Assembly (NCBI GenBank): GCA_017479425.1
Contig: JAFVCD010000025.1
Location: 1-64,000 of the forward strand
Direction: 5' to 3'
DNA length: 64,000 nucleotides
DNA from: Oscillospiraceae bacterium
GTDB taxonomy: Bacteria; Bacillota; Clostridia; Oscillospirales; Oscillospiraceae
Numbering within the stretch: the first letter of the stretch is position 1; every line of letters starts with the position of its first letter. The position numbers were made by a program, and so were the translations under genes. Positions 15,801 through 23,642 of this stretch are shown here, in pieces. Under the pieces are notes generated by a model. The model made no database searches. It worked only from the letters and a program-made list of their open reading frames with translations, and was not told the DNA's origin.

Positions 15801-17048
15801 ATGTCAGAGATAAAAGATATTTCGCTTGCGCCGAGCGGAGAGATGAAGATGGCGTGGGCAAAGAGATATATGCCGCTGCTTAATTCGATAGAGGCGGATT
15901 TTCGCGAGAAAAAGCCGTTTGCGGGGCTCAGAATGGCGATCTGCCTGCACCTTGAAGCCAAGAGCGCGGTGCTGTGCCGCGTTATGATGGCAGGCGGCGC
16001 GGAGGTTTATGTCTGCGGCTCCAATCCGCTCTCAACGCAGGACGATGTCGTTGCGGCGCTCGCGTCCTCCGGCGCCGAGGTCTACGCGACCTACGGCTGC
16101 ACGATGGAGGAGTATGAGCACTATATTGAAATGGTGCTCGCAAGCAGGCCGAACATCATAATCGACGACGGCGCCGACCTCGTGAGCGCGATCCACGCGC
16201 GCCATCCTGAGCTGATAAGCGGCATAATCGGCGGCTGCGAGGAGACCACCACCGGAATCATCCGTGACAAGGCGCTGGAGGCGGCGGGCATGCTCGGTTT
16301 TCCGATGATCTGCGTGAACGACGCGAAGTGCAAGCACTTCTTCGACAACCGCTACGGCACCGGGCAGAGTGTTTTCGACGGCGTGAACCGCCTCACAAAC
16401 CTCATAGTCGCCGGAAAAGAGGTAGTTGTCGCCGGCTACGGCTGGTGCGGACGCGGCGTTGCGATGAGGGCAAAGGGACTCGGCGCGAGGGTTTCAGTCA
16501 CCGAGATCGACCCTGTTAAGGCGCTGGAGGCGATGATGGACGGCTTCGAGGTCAAGACAATGGACGAGGCGGCGCCGACCGGCGACCTCTTCATCACCGA
16601 GACCGGCTGCTGCGACGTGATCACAGAGCGCCACTTCAGAAAGATGAAGGACGGCGCGATACTCTGCAACGGAGGTCATTTCGACGTTGAGATCGACGTA
16701 AAATGGCTCGAGGAGAACGCCGTCAGCACCTGCCCGGGCAGAAACGAGCTTACCAAGGGCTACACGCTCGAGGGCGGCAAAACGATTTTCATTCTCTCCG
16801 AGGGCAGACTTGTAAACCTCGCCTCGGGCGACGGCCACCCCGTGGAGATCATGGATATGAGCTTTGCAATTCAGGCTCTCGGCGCGCAGTACGTTGCGCT
16901 GAATCGCGGGAAGCTCGAAATAAAGTGCCACGATATTCCGGCTAAAGTCGATAACGACGTCGCGGCGAGAAAGCTCGCGTCCTGCGGCATGAAGGTCGAC
17001 AAGCTCACCGAAAAGCAGGAAGAGTATCTTAAGAGCTGGGAGCTTTAA
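15801..17048 (+). CDS. ahcY: Adenosylhomocysteinase
   Basis: A 415-residue NAD-dependent S-adenosylhomocysteine hydrolase, which splits the methylation by-product SAH into adenosine and homocysteine. Seen: MAICLHLEAKSAVLCRVMMAGGAEV near the N-terminus, EETTTGI near 149, ICVNDAKCKHFFDNRYGTGQS near 171-191, the Rossmann motif GYGWCGRGVAMRAKGLGA near 213-230, and a C-terminal RGKLEIK. ATG 15801 with GGAGGGA at 15787-15793; the longer in-frame extension begins at the promoter. Slightly shorter than typical bacterial enzymes, more like the compact archaeal type. Confidence 0.95.
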   Translation: MSEIKDISLAPSGEMKMAWAKRYMPLLNSIEADFREKKPFAGLRMAICLHLEAKSAVLCRVMMAGGAEVYVCGSNPLSTQDDVVAALASSGAEVYATYGCTMEEYEHYIEMVLASRPNIIIDDGADLVSAIHARHPELISGIIGGCEETTTGIIRDKALEAAGMLGFPMICVNDAKCKHFFDNRYGTGQSVFDGVNRLTNLIVAGKEVVVAGYGWCGRGVAMRAKGLGARVSVTEIDPVKALEAMMDGFEVKTMDEAAPTGDLFITETGCCDVITERHFRKMKDGAILCNGGHFDVEIDVKWLEENAVSTCPGRNELTKGYTLEGGKTIFILSEGRLVNLASGDGHPVEIMDMSFAIQALGAQYVALNRGKLEIKCHDIPAKVDNDVAARKLASCGMKVDKLTEKQEEYLKSWEL

Positions 17049-17066
17049 GCGCTATAAGAAATAAAA

Positions 17067-17138
17067 AGCGGGCGACCAAAGGTCGCCCCTACGGGTAATC
17101 AGGATCATTGCAGTAGGGGCGGTCTGTGACCGCCCGCT
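17067..17138. repeat. Paired GC-rich hairpins between convergent genes
   Basis: A 26-bp segment (17067-17092) and its imperfect inverse (17113-17138) flank 20 bp. Each half is itself a hairpin (GGGCGACC-AAA-GGTCGCCC and GGGCGGTC-TGT-GACCGCCC). The block separates the ends of ahcY and glutamine synthetase and may terminate both. Such paired hairpins occur as dispersed palindromic repeats in Oscillospiraceae genomes. Confidence 0.75.
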
Positions 17139-17142
17139 GTTT

Positions 17143-19218
17143 TTATACTCTGAAAAGAATCGTGCCGTAGCTTGGGAGCGGCCAGCCGGGGGTCAGCTCC
17201 TCCAGAGAGTCGGCTACGCGCCTGAGCTGAGCCATCGCGGGCAGTACCCTGTCACGGAAATACGCCGCGTCCTCGGGTCTTGTCGAAGTTTTCGGTGCGT
17301 TCTTGTTCACCGCACTCTCGAGCACCTGCATCGCCTCAAAGAGCTCATCGGCGCCGGCGGAGATGCGCTCAAGAACAGCATAATCTGCGCGGCAGGGAAG
17401 CGAGGAAATTGCTTTTTTGCGCTCGATTATCCCCGCAAGCTCGCCGGAATAGCGCAGAACAGCGGGCAGAATATCCTGCTTTGCTATCTCAAGCATCGTG
17501 TTCGCCTCGATGTTAATCGTTTTGCAGTAGCTCTCGAGCATTATCTCACAGCGGCTCTCAAGCTCCTTTTCGGTGTAAATGCCATGGCGGGTCATAAGCT
17601 CAACGTTTTTTCTGTCGAGCAGGTGCGGGATCGCGTCTGCGGCGGTGTCGAGGCAGGAGAGCCCGCGGCGTTCAGCTTCCTCGCGCCACTCGGCGGAGTA
17701 GCCGTTGCCGTTGAAGATTATGCGCTCGTGCTCGATATTCACGCGCTTTATGAGCTCGGCGGCTGCGCTCTCAACGTCCGGGGCGCTTTCAAGCTCATCG
17801 GCAAACTGACGAAGCGACTCCGCCACAATGGTGTTCAGAACCGCGTTCGGGGTCGCAAGCGCGAGCGAAGCGCCGGGCATTCTGAATTCAAACTTGTCGC
17901 CGGTGAAGGCGAACGGGCTTGTCCTGTTGCGGTCGGTGGAGTCTGTCGGAATGGTCGGCAGGGTGTCGATGCCGAGACCGAGCAGTCCGCAGTCCTTTTT
18001 TGCGTAGTGCCCGCCGCTGCGTATGGCGCTGAGGATCGCGTCCAGCTCGTCGCCGACGAAAACGGAGATTATCGCGGGCGGCGCCTCGTTCGCGCCGATC
18101 CGGCGGTCGTTGGAGCTTGTGGCGACGGTGAGGCGCAGAAGCTCCTGATAGTCGTCCACTGCCTTGATTACTGCGGAGAAGAACAGAAGGAAAATGAGAT
18201 TTTCCTCCGGCGTGGAGCCGGGATTGAGAAGATTTTTACCGTCCGCGGCGAGCGACCAGTTGAGGTGCTTGCCGGAGCCGTTCACGCCCTCAAAGGGCTT
18301 TTCGTGGAAGAGGCAGGTCAGTCCCTGGCGCTTTGCGACCTTTCGCATGACCTCCATAGTAAGCTGATTGTGGTCGCAGGCGACGTTCGAGGTGTTGTAG
18401 ATGACTGCAAGCTCGTGCTGAGCGGGCGCGACCTCGTTGTGCTCGGTCACGGCGGCGACGCCCATCTGCCAGAGCTCCTCGTCGAGCTCCTTCATAAATT
18501 GACCGATACGCAGGCGAATCATGCCGTAATAGTGATCGTCAAGCTCCTGCGCCTTTGGCGGCTTCACGCCGAAGAGCGTGCGCCCGGTGTACATGAGATC
18601 GCGGCGCGCGTAATAGCTCTGGCGGTCGATGAGAAAATACTCCTGCTCGGCTCCGGTCGTCGGCACAACGCGCTTGTAATCCTGCCCGAGAAGCGAGAGA
18701 ACTCGCTTTGCCTCGGTTTCGAGGTCGCGCATAGAGCGCAGGAGCGGGGTTTTCTGATCGAGCGCCTCGCCGGAATAGCTGTAAAAGGCTGTCGGAATAC
18801 AGAGCGTCGTACCCTTGATAAATGCGTAGCTCGTCGGATCCCAGACTGTGTAGCCTCTTGCCTCGAAGGTCGCGCGCAGACCGCCGGAGGGAAACGAGGA
18901 GGCGTCGGATTCGCCCTTTATAAGGCTCTTGCCGGAGAATTTCATTATCGCTGTGCCGTCCGGCTCGGGGGATAGAAACGCCTCGTGCTTCTCGGCGGTA
19001 ACGCCGTTCAGGGGCTGGAACCAGTGCGTAAAGTGCGTAGCGCCGTTTTCGACCGCCCAGTTTTTCATCGCCTGCGCGACCTGGTCGGCGATCGAGTCCA
19101 CGAGCGGCTTGCCCTCGCTTATCGTGCGCTTGAGGTTTTCATATGTTTCGGGAGTAAGGCGCGCCTTCATCGCGGCGTCGTTGAACACCTTGCTTCCGTA
19201 TTTTTCCGGCATTTTCAT
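17143..19218 (-). CDS. glnN: Type III glutamine synthetase
   Basis: A 691-residue GSIII, which makes glutamine from glutamate, ammonia and ATP as a large dodecamer. The length and sequence match the GlnN family, not the shorter GlnA. Seen: ATHFTHWFQPLNGVTAEKHEAFL near 60-82, FSGKSLIKGESDASSFPSGG near 94-113, VPTTGAEQEYFLID near 191, AAVTEHNEVAPAQHELAVIYN near 252-272, VNGSGKHLNWSL near 310-321, and RIGANEAPPAII near 372. It appears monocistronic, with convergent ahcY downstream. No PII gene is adjacent. Confidence 0.97.
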   Translation of the reverse strand: MKMPEKYGSKVFNDAAMKARLTPETYENLKRTISEGKPLVDSIADQVAQAMKNWAVENGATHFTHWFQPLNGVTAEKHEAFLSPEPDGTAIMKFSGKSLIKGESDASSFPSGGLRATFEARGYTVWDPTSYAFIKGTTLCIPTAFYSYSGEALDQKTPLLRSMRDLETEAKRVLSLLGQDYKRVVPTTGAEQEYFLIDRQSYYARRDLMYTGRTLFGVKPPKAQELDDHYYGMIRLRIGQFMKELDEELWQMGVAAVTEHNEVAPAQHELAVIYNTSNVACDHNQLTMEVMRKVAKRQGLTCLFHEKPFEGVNGSGKHLNWSLAADGKNLLNPGSTPEENLIFLLFFSAVIKAVDDYQELLRLTVATSSNDRRIGANEAPPAIISVFVGDELDAILSAIRSGGHYAKKDCGLLGLGIDTLPTIPTDSTDRNRTSPFAFTGDKFEFRMPGASLALATPNAVLNTIVAESLRQFADELESAPDVESAAAELIKRVNIEHERIIFNGNGYSAEWREEAERRGLSCLDTAADAIPHLLDRKNVELMTRHGIYTEKELESRCEIMLESYCKTINIEANTMLEIAKQDILPAVLRYSGELAGIIERKKAISSLPCRADYAVLERISAGADELFEAMQVLESAVNKNAPKTSTRPEDAAYFRDRVLPAMAQLRRVADSLEELTPGWPLPSYGTILFRV

Positions 19219-19318
19219 AAGCTGACCATCCTATCGCCAAAAATAATAAAGTATTTTACGCTAATTCGCTAAAAAAGTAAAGAGTACGTTAAGAATTTGT
19301 AAAATAAAAGTTTTGTGA

Positions 19319-19347
19319 TTGACGAAACGGAGATATTGTTGTAAAAT
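19319..19347 (+). promoter_or_regulatory. Promoter of the zinc-ribbon/Ig-like gene
   Basis: TTGACG (19319-19324), 17-bp spacer, TAAAAT (19342-19347), 39 bp before the ATG, with AGGAGG at 19375-19380. Confidence 0.75.
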
Positions 19348-19386
19348 ATGATTTGAATTTGAATACCTCAGATAGGAGGAATCAGC

Positions 19387-20085
19387 ATGGCAATCATACC
19401 TCAGGTAAAATGTTCGCGCTGCGACAGAAAGTATTCCGGGCTCAGAACCCGCTGCCCCTACTGCGGCGCAAGAAGATATGCCCGTTCCAAGAGGGCCGCG
19501 CAGGAGGATAATTCGATGTGGAAGGTCGTCGTCGGCGTTCTTCTGCTCGTTGTGCTTATAGCCGCCGTAGTTGTGCTTATTGTAACGAGTGCAAACGATA
19601 CTCCCTCGACTCCGGCGCCAGCGGATAATACACCGGCAACCAACGAGCCGACGAGCGTCGAAAACGATCCGATAACCGATGATCCGACCGTTACCACCGA
19701 TCCCGGTACCGTAACTGATCCCGAAAACGGTGAGACAGGCACTACTCCGGACGAGCCGACGAACACCGATACTCCGGTAAATAACGATGTTCCGAAGCCC
19801 ATGGTCAACACCATCATCATCACCTACAACAACCGTCAGGCGGGCGTCTACAACTCCACCGAGGGCCTCTATGAGATCACGATGAAGGCCGGCGAAACCC
19901 TCAACCTCGGCACCGCCGTTACCCCGCAGGGCATTGAGGCGGAGATCGTCTGGGAGTCCAGCAACGAGGGCGTTGTGGCTGTTCTCCAGAACGGCAAGGT
20001 AACCGCAGTCGGCAAAGGCACCTGCACCATCAGCGCCACCGCTGACGACGTAAAGGCGGAGCTTATGATCCGCGTCCGCGGCTGA
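19387..20085 (+). CDS. Zinc-ribbon, single-span membrane protein with Ig-like (BIG2) domain
   Basis: A 232-residue predicted membrane protein. Residues 7-30 form a zinc ribbon (CSRCDRKYSG, then CPYCGARR). A hydrophobic helix lies at about 45-66. A Thr/Pro/Asp-rich, low-complexity linker covers about 68-140. The last 85 residues look like a bacterial Ig-like domain group 2 (AGETLNLGTAVTPQG, VWESSNEGVVAV, GKVTAVGKGTCTISATA). The predicted topology is cytosolic ribbon and extracellular Ig domain. Function unknown; it stands alone with its own promoter and terminator. Confidence 0.8.
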   Translation: MAIIPQVKCSRCDRKYSGLRTRCPYCGARRYARSKRAAQEDNSMWKVVVGVLLLVVLIAAVVVLIVTSANDTPSTPAPADNTPATNEPTSVENDPITDDPTVTTDPGTVTDPENGETGTTPDEPTNTDTPVNNDVPKPMVNTIIITYNNRQAGVYNSTEGLYEITMKAGETLNLGTAVTPQGIEAEIVWESSNEGVVAVLQNGKVTAVGKGTCTISATADDVKAELMIRVRG

Positions 20086-20101
20086 GTGTGAAACAGCGAT
20101 C

Positions 20102-20135
20102 AAATCCCACCGGAAAACCGGTGGGATTTATTTTG
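20102..20135 (+). terminator. Intrinsic terminator
   Basis: AAATCCCACCGG-AAAA-CCGGTGGGATTT with a T-rich tail, 16 bp after the Ig-like gene. The stem resembles that at 2451-2479. Confidence 0.92.
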
Positions 20136-20460
20136 GAAACGCTGACTAAATGCGGCTTCGGCGCATAGCGGCTCTTTTCCGCCGCAATTTAGTCAAAAAA
20201 TCTTAGGCAAGACCGCACAATTCGGTGCGCGCGCCTTGCTTGCATATTATTCCGTCATATTGTCCGAAAATCCTCGGAAATACACAAAGTATTTCCTTGC
20301 GGTTTTCAGCCAATCTGACAAAAAATCTGACTTCGCAATCCGCACACATGAATTATGCGGTATTGCCCTTGAAATACACAAAGTATTCCTTCAATTTTTT
20401 GCCGTCATTGCGACAAAAAATACCTCGCTCTTCGCTCTTGCCGATTTAATCAGCGCTTCC
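20135..20460. repeat. Palindromic repeat cluster with inverted ends (MITE-like)
   Basis: The 326-bp block without genes begins with GGAAACGCTGACTAAATGC and ends with the near-inverse, read on the minus strand as GGAAGCGCTGATTAAATCGGC (20440-20460). Inside, TGACTAAATGCGGC (20143-20156) pairs with GCCGCAATTTAGTCA (20181-20195). Two copies of AATACACAAAGTATT (20279-20293, 20373-20387) lie in small hairpins. TTTT flanks both ends. No transposase is present. It looks like one or several non-autonomous palindromic elements; element limits are inferred. Confidence 0.6.
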
Positions 20461-20472
20461 TTTTACAAAAAA

Positions 20473-20508
20473 TCAACAATTCCTCTTGACAAGAGTATTA
20501 TAATAATA
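20473..20508 (+). promoter_or_regulatory. Probable promoter with Fur/Zur-type dyad upstream of the CobW gene
   Basis: A perfect 6-1-6 dyad TATTAT-A-ATAATA (20496-20508) lies 36 bp before the CobW ATG and includes a possible -10 (TATTAT, 20496-20501) 17 bp from TCAACA (20473-20478). Fur-family regulators bind 7-1-7 AT-rich dyads and CobW/ZNG genes are frequently Zur-controlled, so zinc repression is a reasonable inference. TTGACA at 20486-20491 has no properly spaced -10. Confidence 0.45.
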
Positions 20509-20543
20509 ATGTTGAAAATTTTTACCGAAGAAGGGACTAAATT

Positions 20544-21563
20544 ATGACCACAGTTGATATTTTCTCCGGCTTTCTCGGCGCCGGAAAGACTACGCTTATC
20601 AAAAAGCTTATCCGCGAATCCTTCAAGGGCAAGAAGGTAGTTCTCATCGAAAACGAGTTCGGCGAGATCGGCATCGACGGCAGCTTCCTCAAGGAGAGCG
20701 GCATTCAGATCAACGAGCTGAACGACGGCTGCATCTGCTGCTCGCTCGTCGGCGATTTCAGAAGCGCCCTCAAGGACGTCATCGCGCAGTATGAGCCGGA
20801 TATCGTGCTCATCGAGCCGAGCGGCGTCGGCAAGCTCTCTGACGTTACCCGCGCCGTCGAGGCGGTTGCGGACGATAATCTTCAGCTTCGCAGCTTCGTA
20901 TGCGTTGCGGATGCGAAGAAGGTCAAGATGTATATGAAAAACTTCGGCGAGTTCTACGACGATCAGGTCTCCCACGCAAGCTGCATCGTCCTCTCCCGCA
21001 CGAAGGATATGGACGAGGATAAGCTCGCCGCCGCGGTCGCGCTTATCCGCGAAAAGAACCCGAACGCCAAGATCGTCACCACCGACTGGGATTCCATCAC
21101 CGGCGACCAGATCCTTGAGGCTATGATGGGCGAGGATAAGTTCACTTCAGAGCTTATCGAGCTTGCAAAGCAGCACAACGCAGAGCACGCTGATGAGGAT
21201 GAGGAGCATGAGCATCACCATCATCACCACGATCACGATGAGAACTGCGACTGCGAGGAATGCCACCATCACCACCATGACGGTCACGACGCCGATGAGA
21301 TCTTCGTCAGCTGGGGCGTTGAGACCGCGAAGAAGTTTACAGAGAGCGAGATCCGCGACGCTATCGAGGAGCTTGACAGCGGCATTTACGGCGCTGTCCT
21401 CCGCTCCAAGGGTATCCTTGACTGCGGCGATAAGTGGATAGAATTCGATATGGTGCCGGGTGAGCTGGAGATCCGCGAGGCGAAGCCGGACGTAACCGGA
21501 AAGCTCGTCGTTATCGGCTCTAAGCTCGATACCCATAAGGTCGCCGAGCTCTTCGGACTGTAA
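20544..21563 (+). CDS. CobW/ZNG-family GTP-dependent metallochaperone
   Basis: A 339-residue G3E-family GTPase. Walker A GFLGAGKTT is at residues 9-17, the metal-binding CICC motif at 63-66, and SGVGKLSDV near 93-101 (switch region). A long His/Asp/Cys-rich stretch (HHHHHHDHDENCDCEEC and following) covers about 221-250, typical of zinc-handling members. The C-terminal CobW_C domain (about 253-339) includes RSKGILDCGDKWIEF. It probably delivers zinc or another divalent metal to client proteins when scarce. It is followed 9 bp later by a second P-loop GTPase. Confidence 0.9.
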   Translation: MTTVDIFSGFLGAGKTTLIKKLIRESFKGKKVVLIENEFGEIGIDGSFLKESGIQINELNDGCICCSLVGDFRSALKDVIAQYEPDIVLIEPSGVGKLSDVTRAVEAVADDNLQLRSFVCVADAKKVKMYMKNFGEFYDDQVSHASCIVLSRTKDMDEDKLAAAVALIREKNPNAKIVTTDWDSITGDQILEAMMGEDKFTSELIELAKQHNAEHADEDEEHEHHHHHHDHDENCDCEECHHHHHDGHDADEIFVSWGVETAKKFTESEIRDAIEELDSGIYGAVLRSKGILDCGDKWIEFDMVPGELEIREAKPDVTGKLVVIGSKLDTHKVAELFGL

Positions 21564-21572
21564 GGAGTAGCT

Positions 21573-22541
21573 ATGCCCATTAAAGAAGTACCCGTATATC
21601 TGTTCGTCGGCTTTCTCGAGAGCGGCAAGACGAAATTCGTGCAGGAAACTCTCGAGGATCCGCGCTTCGACTCCGGCAAAAACACCCTCGTTCTCGTCTG
21701 CGAGGAGGGCGAGGAGGAGTATAACCCCAAGAAATTCGCCTTCGGCGGCGTAACTATAAAGTACATCGAGGACAAATCCGAGTTCACGATGGAAAACCTC
21801 ATGCGCCTTGAGAAGGAAACGAAAGCCGGCAGAGTTGTTATCGAATACAACGGAATGTGGACGATGGCGGAGCTTTATAATGCAATGCCGCAGAACTGGA
21901 TCCTCTACCAGTGCCTTATGACCGCGGACGCGACGACCGCGCTGACCTACGCGCGCGACAACGCGATGAGAAGCCTCTTTCTTGATAAGATCGCGCCCTC
22001 CGAGCTTATCGTTTTCAACCGCGCCGAGGCGGTAAAGACCGAGGATGAGCAGATGGAGCTTCACAGGCTTGTGCGCCAGGTATCGCGCAAGTGCGACATC
22101 GCCTATGAGTACGCCGACGGCAGTGTGAAGTACGACGATATACCCGACCCGCTGCCCTTTGACGTCGATGCGGACGTTATCGAGATCGGCGACGAGGACT
22201 ACGGAATATGGTTCCTCGACTGCCAGGAGAATCCCGATAAGTACAAAAATAAGACCGTGCGCTTCCTCGCGCAGGTCTACAATACCCCGAAGGCGGGAAA
22301 GTCCAGCTTCGTGCCGGGGCGCTTTGCGATGACCTGCTGCGCCGCGGATATACAGTTTGTCGGCTTCCCCTGCGCCGTCGAGGGCAAGTGGAGCTATAAA
22401 AACCGCGACTGGATACGCATAACCGCCCGCGTAGGCGTAAAGCTGCACCTGCTCTACAAGGGCAGAAAGGGCCCCGTGCTCACCGCGCTGAGCGTTGAGC
22501 CTGCGGAGAAGCCCAAAGAGGACGTAGTTACCTTCTCGTAA
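21573..22541 (+). CDS. CobW-like P-loop GTPase fused to a DUF1980/TIGR03943-like domain
   Basis: A 322-residue protein. The N-terminal 200 residues resemble a divergent G3E GTPase: Walker A GFLESGKT at 13-20 and a degenerate guanine-specificity motif FNRAE near 147-151; no CxCC motif is seen. The C-terminal 110 residues (VRFLAQVYNTPKAGKSSFVPG, then MTCCAADIQFVGFPC near 252-266) look like the C-terminal domain of DUF1980 (YcgQ/TIGR03943) proteins, which elsewhere are encoded beside CobW GTPases and a permease. It starts right after TAAGGAG. A role in metal transfer is inferred from fusion and neighbour. Confidence 0.75.
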   Translation: MPIKEVPVYLFVGFLESGKTKFVQETLEDPRFDSGKNTLVLVCEEGEEEYNPKKFAFGGVTIKYIEDKSEFTMENLMRLEKETKAGRVVIEYNGMWTMAELYNAMPQNWILYQCLMTADATTALTYARDNAMRSLFLDKIAPSELIVFNRAEAVKTEDEQMELHRLVRQVSRKCDIAYEYADGSVKYDDIPDPLPFDVDADVIEIGDEDYGIWFLDCQENPDKYKNKTVRFLAQVYNTPKAGKSSFVPGRFAMTCCAADIQFVGFPCAVEGKWSYKNRDWIRITARVGVKLHLLYKGRKGPVLTALSVEPAEKPKEDVVTFS

Positions 22542-22553
22542 GGAGTTTTCCCT

Positions 22554-23372
22554 ATGAAATTTACCAAAATGCACGGCGCCGGAAACGACTTCATCATCAT
22601 CGACGGACGCGGCGGCGCCGTTTCTCCCGAGGACGCGCCGGCGCTTGCAAAGCGCCTCTGCACCCGCCGCACCTCCATCGGTGCTGACGGGCTCATGCTC
22701 GTGACCGAGCCGAAGATCGGCGGCGACTTTGCGATGCTGTTTCTCAATAATGACGGCACCATCGGCGAGATGTGCGGCAACGGCGCGCGGTGCATAACGC
22801 GCTGGGGTCTGGAGCACGGACTGTCAAAGGGCGACGAGGCGAAGATCGAGACCACCGCAGGCATCGTCACCGGAAGAAGGATCACCAGGACCGAGGTCAC
22901 GGTGCGCCTCAACACTCCGACGAAGATCGTGACTGAGATGACGGTGCGCGACAGACTTGTCAGCTACGTCGAGCTCGGAAACCCTGCAATCCCGCACTGC
23001 ATTGTCTTTTCAGACGACATAAACGAGCTCACGCACGACGAGCTTTTCGACCTCGGCAGAACGCTGCGCCACGATTCGGCGTTCCCGAAGGGCGCGAACG
23101 TCACCTTCGCCGTCAAGATGGGTGAGGACAGACTCAAATGCGTGACCTTTGAGCGCGGGGTGGAGGATTTTACCCTCGCCTGCGGCACCGGAGCGGGCTC
23201 GACGGCGCTCGCGCTCACGCTTCGCGGCATAGTCAGCGGCAGGGAGACGAAGCTCCACTTCCCGGGCGGACTTCTCAAGGTTTCCGTGAGAAACGAGGAG
23301 GAGGGCTACGGGCTGTATCTCACCGGCCCGACCTGCGTTGTGGCCGAGGGAGAATATTTCGAGGAAATCTGA
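22554..23372 (+). CDS. dapF: Diaminopimelate epimerase
   Basis: A 272-residue DapF converting LL- to meso-diaminopimelate for lysine and peptidoglycan synthesis. Seen: FTKMHGAGNDFIIID at the N-terminus, the first catalytic Cys in MCGNGARC near 75, and the second in TLACGTGAGSTA near 216. Length is normal. The ATG has AGGAG upstream and the gene follows the GTPase pair by 12 bp, so it shares their transcript. Confidence 0.96.
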   Translation: MKFTKMHGAGNDFIIIDGRGGAVSPEDAPALAKRLCTRRTSIGADGLMLVTEPKIGGDFAMLFLNNDGTIGEMCGNGARCITRWGLEHGLSKGDEAKIETTAGIVTGRRITRTEVTVRLNTPTKIVTEMTVRDRLVSYVELGNPAIPHCIVFSDDINELTHDELFDLGRTLRHDSAFPKGANVTFAVKMGEDRLKCVTFERGVEDFTLACGTGAGSTALALTLRGIVSGRETKLHFPGGLLKVSVRNEEEGYGLYLTGPTCVVAEGEYFEEI

Positions 23373-23380
23373 AAAAAGTA

Positions 23381-23409
23381 TTGACAATCGGGGCAAGTTC
23401 GGATATAAT
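23381..23409 (+). promoter_or_regulatory. Promoter of tRNA-Gly(GCC)
   Basis: Perfect TTGACA (23381-23386) and TATAAT (23404-23409) with 17 bp between, 19 bp before the tRNA 5' end. Confidence 0.93.
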
Positions 23410-23428
23410 CTTTCTTGTTCCGAAAAAT

Positions 23429-23504
23429 GCGGCTTTAGCTCATCTGGTAGAGCGCCACCTTGCCAAGGTGGAGGTAGCGAGTTCGAGCCTCGTAAGCCGC
23501 TCCA
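23429..23504 (+). tRNA. tRNA-Gly (anticodon GCC)
   Basis: A 76-base cloverleaf. The acceptor arms GCGGCTT and AAGCCGC pair fully, the anticodon loop TTGCCAA sits on a CCACC/GGTGG stem, GTTCGAGCC forms the T loop region, and CCA is encoded. It reads GGC and GGU codons. Confidence 0.97.
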
Positions 23505-23505
23505 T

Positions 23506-23543
23506 AAAAAGCGCCTTTTGTCTTATGACAGAAGGCGCTTTTT
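23506..23543 (+). terminator. Terminator of tRNA-Gly(GCC)
   Basis: AAAAAGCGCCTT and AAGGCGCTTTTT form a strong stem starting 2 bp after the tRNA, ending in T5. Confidence 0.93.
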
Positions 23544-23580
23544 GTATTATGTTTGCATTATCAGAGAGGTATATATGTTT

Positions 23581-23623
23581 GAAATAAAAAGAGAAAGGGA
23601 ACGACTTCCTTACGAAGCGTCCC
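23581..23623 (-). terminator. Probable terminator of the yqfD-to-flavin reductase operon
   Basis: On the minus strand GGGACGCTTC pairs, with two bulges, with GAAGTCGTTCCC (23597-23623) and is followed by a T-rich run. It lies just beyond the flavin reductase stop. Confidence 0.6.
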
Positions 23624-23642
23624 CATAGATTATTATTCTCCT

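Noticed and set aside
17584-18975. Long open frame (463 codons) antisense to glutamine synthetase
   Set aside because: High-GC codon bias leaves the opposite strand open; no family resemblance and no ribosome binding site; glutamine synthetase on the minus strand is certain.
20486-20504. TTGACA and TATAAT before the CobW gene as a classical promoter
   Set aside because: The boxes are only 7 bp apart, which sigma-A polymerase cannot use; the dyad with TCAACA-17-TATTAT fits better.
20225-20547. Short plus-strand open frames of 74-103 codons in the repeat cluster
   Set aside because: They run through palindromic repeats and the CobW promoter region, have no ribosome binding site and no likeness to proteins.
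21147-22817. Long minus-strand frame (556 codons) opposite the CobW and dapF genes
   Set aside because: It spans three well-supported plus-strand genes, and its residues reflect their complement. No recognizable domain.
23575-23628. 17-codon frame MFEIKRERERLPYEASP after tRNA-Gly(GCC)
   Set aside because: No convincing ribosome binding site, and its sequence is better explained as the arms of a minus-strand terminator.
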